Source: Propionibacteriaceae bacterium
GTDB taxonomy: Bacteria > Actinomycetota > Actinomycetes > Propionibacteriales > Propionibacteriaceae
Assembly (NCBI GenBank): GCA_031255975.1
Contig: JAIRRM010000185.1
Location: forward strand, 1 to 14,140
Length of the DNA: 14,140 nucleotides
Direction: 5' to 3'
Shown piece by piece: positions 12,683-14,140 of the stretch. The notes under the pieces are model-generated. The model ran no database searches, was not told the origin of the DNA, and was given only the letters and a program-made list of their open reading frames with translations. The first letter of the stretch is position 1. Each line of letters begins with the position of its first letter. The position numbers and the translations under genes are program-made.

Positions 12683-14140
12683 ATGGCCCGTACCGTAGCC
12701 GAAGCTAACTCCATCCTCGCCCGCATCGAGCACATGCCGTTCGGCCCCGCGCGCACCCAGGCGGCGGCCACCGAGGCCGCCCGTGTCGAGGCGGACGGCC
12801 CCGAACAGTGCCTGGCGTACTCGCTCAACGTGCTCATCGCGTCGTACACCTTCACTGGCGAGCAGGAAAAGGCATACGTGCCGTTCAGCCGACTGGTCAA
12901 GCTGTACGACACCCGTCCCGATCTGTTCGACGAAAAGGATCACTACGATCTGCAATGGGCGTTCAAATGGATGGTGAACGGTCTTTCTTCCTTCCCCGGC
13001 GTCAGCGCCGAGCGTATTGATGCCGCCATCGCCGATATGGAATCCCGCTTCGGCGTGGATGGCATCGGTGCCAAGACGGTGATCCGCTCCCGCTACTTCT
13101 GGGCATTGCACCGCTACGGTAAGGACGCGGCGGAGCCGTATTTTCAGAAATGGCTTGTCACGCCGAACGACAATGTGTTCGGTACTGAATGCGACATGTG
13201 TACCTGCAACACCGACGTGTTTCATTCCATCGAAGCCGATGATTGGGAAGACGCGCTGGCGAAGTTCGACACCGCGCTGGCCGACCCGGAGAATCCGTCG
13301 CGCTGCTTCCAGGAGCCGGCGGCCATGGGGAGCGCGCTACTGCCGTGGTTGGCACGACGGGGTCAGCCAGGAGACGATGACCGTGCCCGCACCCTATACC
13401 GCCGGGTGCGGGAACAAGCCGATGCCGACCCCACCGATTTTGTGGCGGTGTTGGGGCGGATGGTGCAGTTTCTCGCCAGCAGCGGGCACCCGAAACGGGC
13501 GTTGCGTTACCTGGAAAAGAACTCAAAATGGCTTGTGAAAGCCGAATCCCCCCTGGAACGGTTACAGTTCGTCTCCCGAGTCGCAGGTGGCTTACGGCTG
13601 TTGGTGGAGCACTACGGTATGGGTGACACGGCGGTGAGCATCAGCGAGGTGCCTGCCGCCACCGTCTCCGAACTACATCAGTGGACGGCGCGTGAGACCC
13701 GCGCCATCGCCGCCGAGTTCGACGCGCGCAACGGCACCGCCACCGTATCGCAACGCGCGGAACAGGTCATGGCGGCAAATCCCACCGGGCGGGTGCTCGA
13801 CCTCACCTTGCGACTGGAGCCGGACGGCGCGGATACGGATGGCGCACAGCAACCGATCACAGCCAGTGTGACCACTTTCCCGGGAGCCGCCGGAACGTTC
13901 GATCCGACGGTGGCGAACAGCGGCGAAACAGCCGGGGCGGCTCTCGCTGCCAACCAGTCAACCTCGGAGCAAGACGCCCAAGCCGCTCTCGACACCGCCG
14001 AGGACAAGGCGCGCCACGGCGACGTCGAGGGTGCGGTGTCGCACTACGTGGCGGCGGCGAGCGCCTATCGTGCCGCAGGACGTTTGCGGGATGCCGGGTT
14101 TGCCTACGCCGAAGCCGCAGCGCATACGTACAACCTCGAC
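12683..14140 (+). CDS. Large TPR-like helical-repeat protein, 3'-truncated by the window
   Basis: 486 residues visible with no stop before the window ends. The ATG at 12683 follows AGAGGAGG (12665-12672) with 10-base spacing, 54 bases after the HSP90 gene. The protein is almost all alpha-helical. Residues about 1-380 form helix pairs such as EQCLAYSLNVLIASYTFTGE and DWEDALAKFDTALADPENP, fitting divergent TPRs. Residues about 383-428 form a Thr/Gly/Ala-rich linker. From about 428 comes a clearer TPR (ALDTAEDKARHGDVEGAVSH, then YVAAASAYRAAGRLRDAGFA). A cysteine knot Cys-x-x-Cys-x-Cys at 170-175 (ECDMCTCNTD) could bind a metal. TPR proteins are the classic partners of eukaryotic HSP90, so a co-chaperone or client-adaptor role is likely but inferred. 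The true length is unknown. Confidence 0.85.
   Translation, partial: MARTVAEANSILARIEHMPFGPARTQAAATEAARVEADGPEQCLAYSLNVLIASYTFTGEQEKAYVPFSRLVKLYDTRPDLFDEKDHYDLQWAFKWMVNGLSSFPGVSAERIDAAIADMESRFGVDGIGAKTVIRSRYFWALHRYGKDAAEPYFQKWLVTPNDNVFGTECDMCTCNTDVFHSIEADDWEDALAKFDTALADPENPSRCFQEPAAMGSALLPWLARRGQPGDDDRARTLYRRVREQADADPTDFVAVLGRMVQFLASSGHPKRALRYLEKNSKWLVKAESPLERLQFVSRVAGGLRLLVEHYGMGDTAVSISEVPAATVSELHQWTARETRAIAAEFDARNGTATVSQRAEQVMAANPTGRVLDLTLRLEPDGADTDGAQQPITASVTTFPGAAGTFDPTVANSGETAGAALAANQSTSEQDAQAALDTAEDKARHGDVEGAVSHYVAAASAYRAAGRLRDAGFAYAEAAAHTYNLD

Noticed and set aside
12659..13225. 188-codon minus-strand ORF
   Set aside because: Antisense to the TPR-like gene, whose frame is open throughout and has a strong ribosome site.

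Overview
The window looks like chromosomal DNA from an actinobacterium (Actinomycetota). It is GC-rich, uses many GTG starts, and has several -10 elements of TAGNNT/TANNNT type. Five of these sit 6-7 bases from a start codon, as in leaderless actinobacterial mRNAs. The gene families (actinobacterial MMPL transporter, gephyrin-like Glp with membrane partner GlpR, an HSP90-family protein with a TPR neighbour) point the same way. I cannot fix the genus.

Layout. 1-2243: the 3' part of an MMPL/RND membrane transporter, a 98-residue protein of unknown function, and a GNAT acetyltransferase. 2261-2333: tRNA-Arg(CCU). 2334-3336: degenerate repeats with small covarying hairpins, one hypothetical gene (2667-3032), and a second small direct-repeat cluster. 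3337-7068: a SAF-domain protein and 5-formyltetrahydrofolate cyclo-ligase on the minus strand, diverging from glp and glpR on the plus strand. This is the actinobacterial Rv0992c-Rv0996 neighbourhood of M. tuberculosis, but with galU and rimJ absent. The cyclo-ligase and glp appear to share one symmetric promoter of about 20 bp in which both mRNAs are leaderless. Two perfect DnaA boxes in 14-bp direct repeats lie at the 3' end of the cyclo-ligase gene. 7127-7450: a TfoX N-terminal-domain protein. 7451-10085: a looser, partly lower-GC accessory stretch with a small ORF and a Cys-rich lipoprotein, a RlaP-type nucleotidyltransferase on the minus strand, and non-coding stretches, ending at tRNA-Ala(CGC) on the minus strand (10086-10161). 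10292-14140: a YbjN-domain protein, an HSP90-family ATPase and a large TPR-like protein that runs off the window, arranged as an operon.

How the genes work together. Glp and GlpR form the best-supported functional pair: a cell-division and polar-growth scaffold, not a molybdenum-cofactor enzyme, consistent with the decayed MoeA catalytic motifs seen here. The YbjN-HSP90-TPR cluster is the best candidate for a little-described system: an ATP-dependent chaperone encoded with a small YbjN-fold protein and a helical-repeat partner. The tRNAs, folate enzyme and transporter are ordinary. I found no CRISPR array, prophage, intact insertion sequence or recognised defence system.
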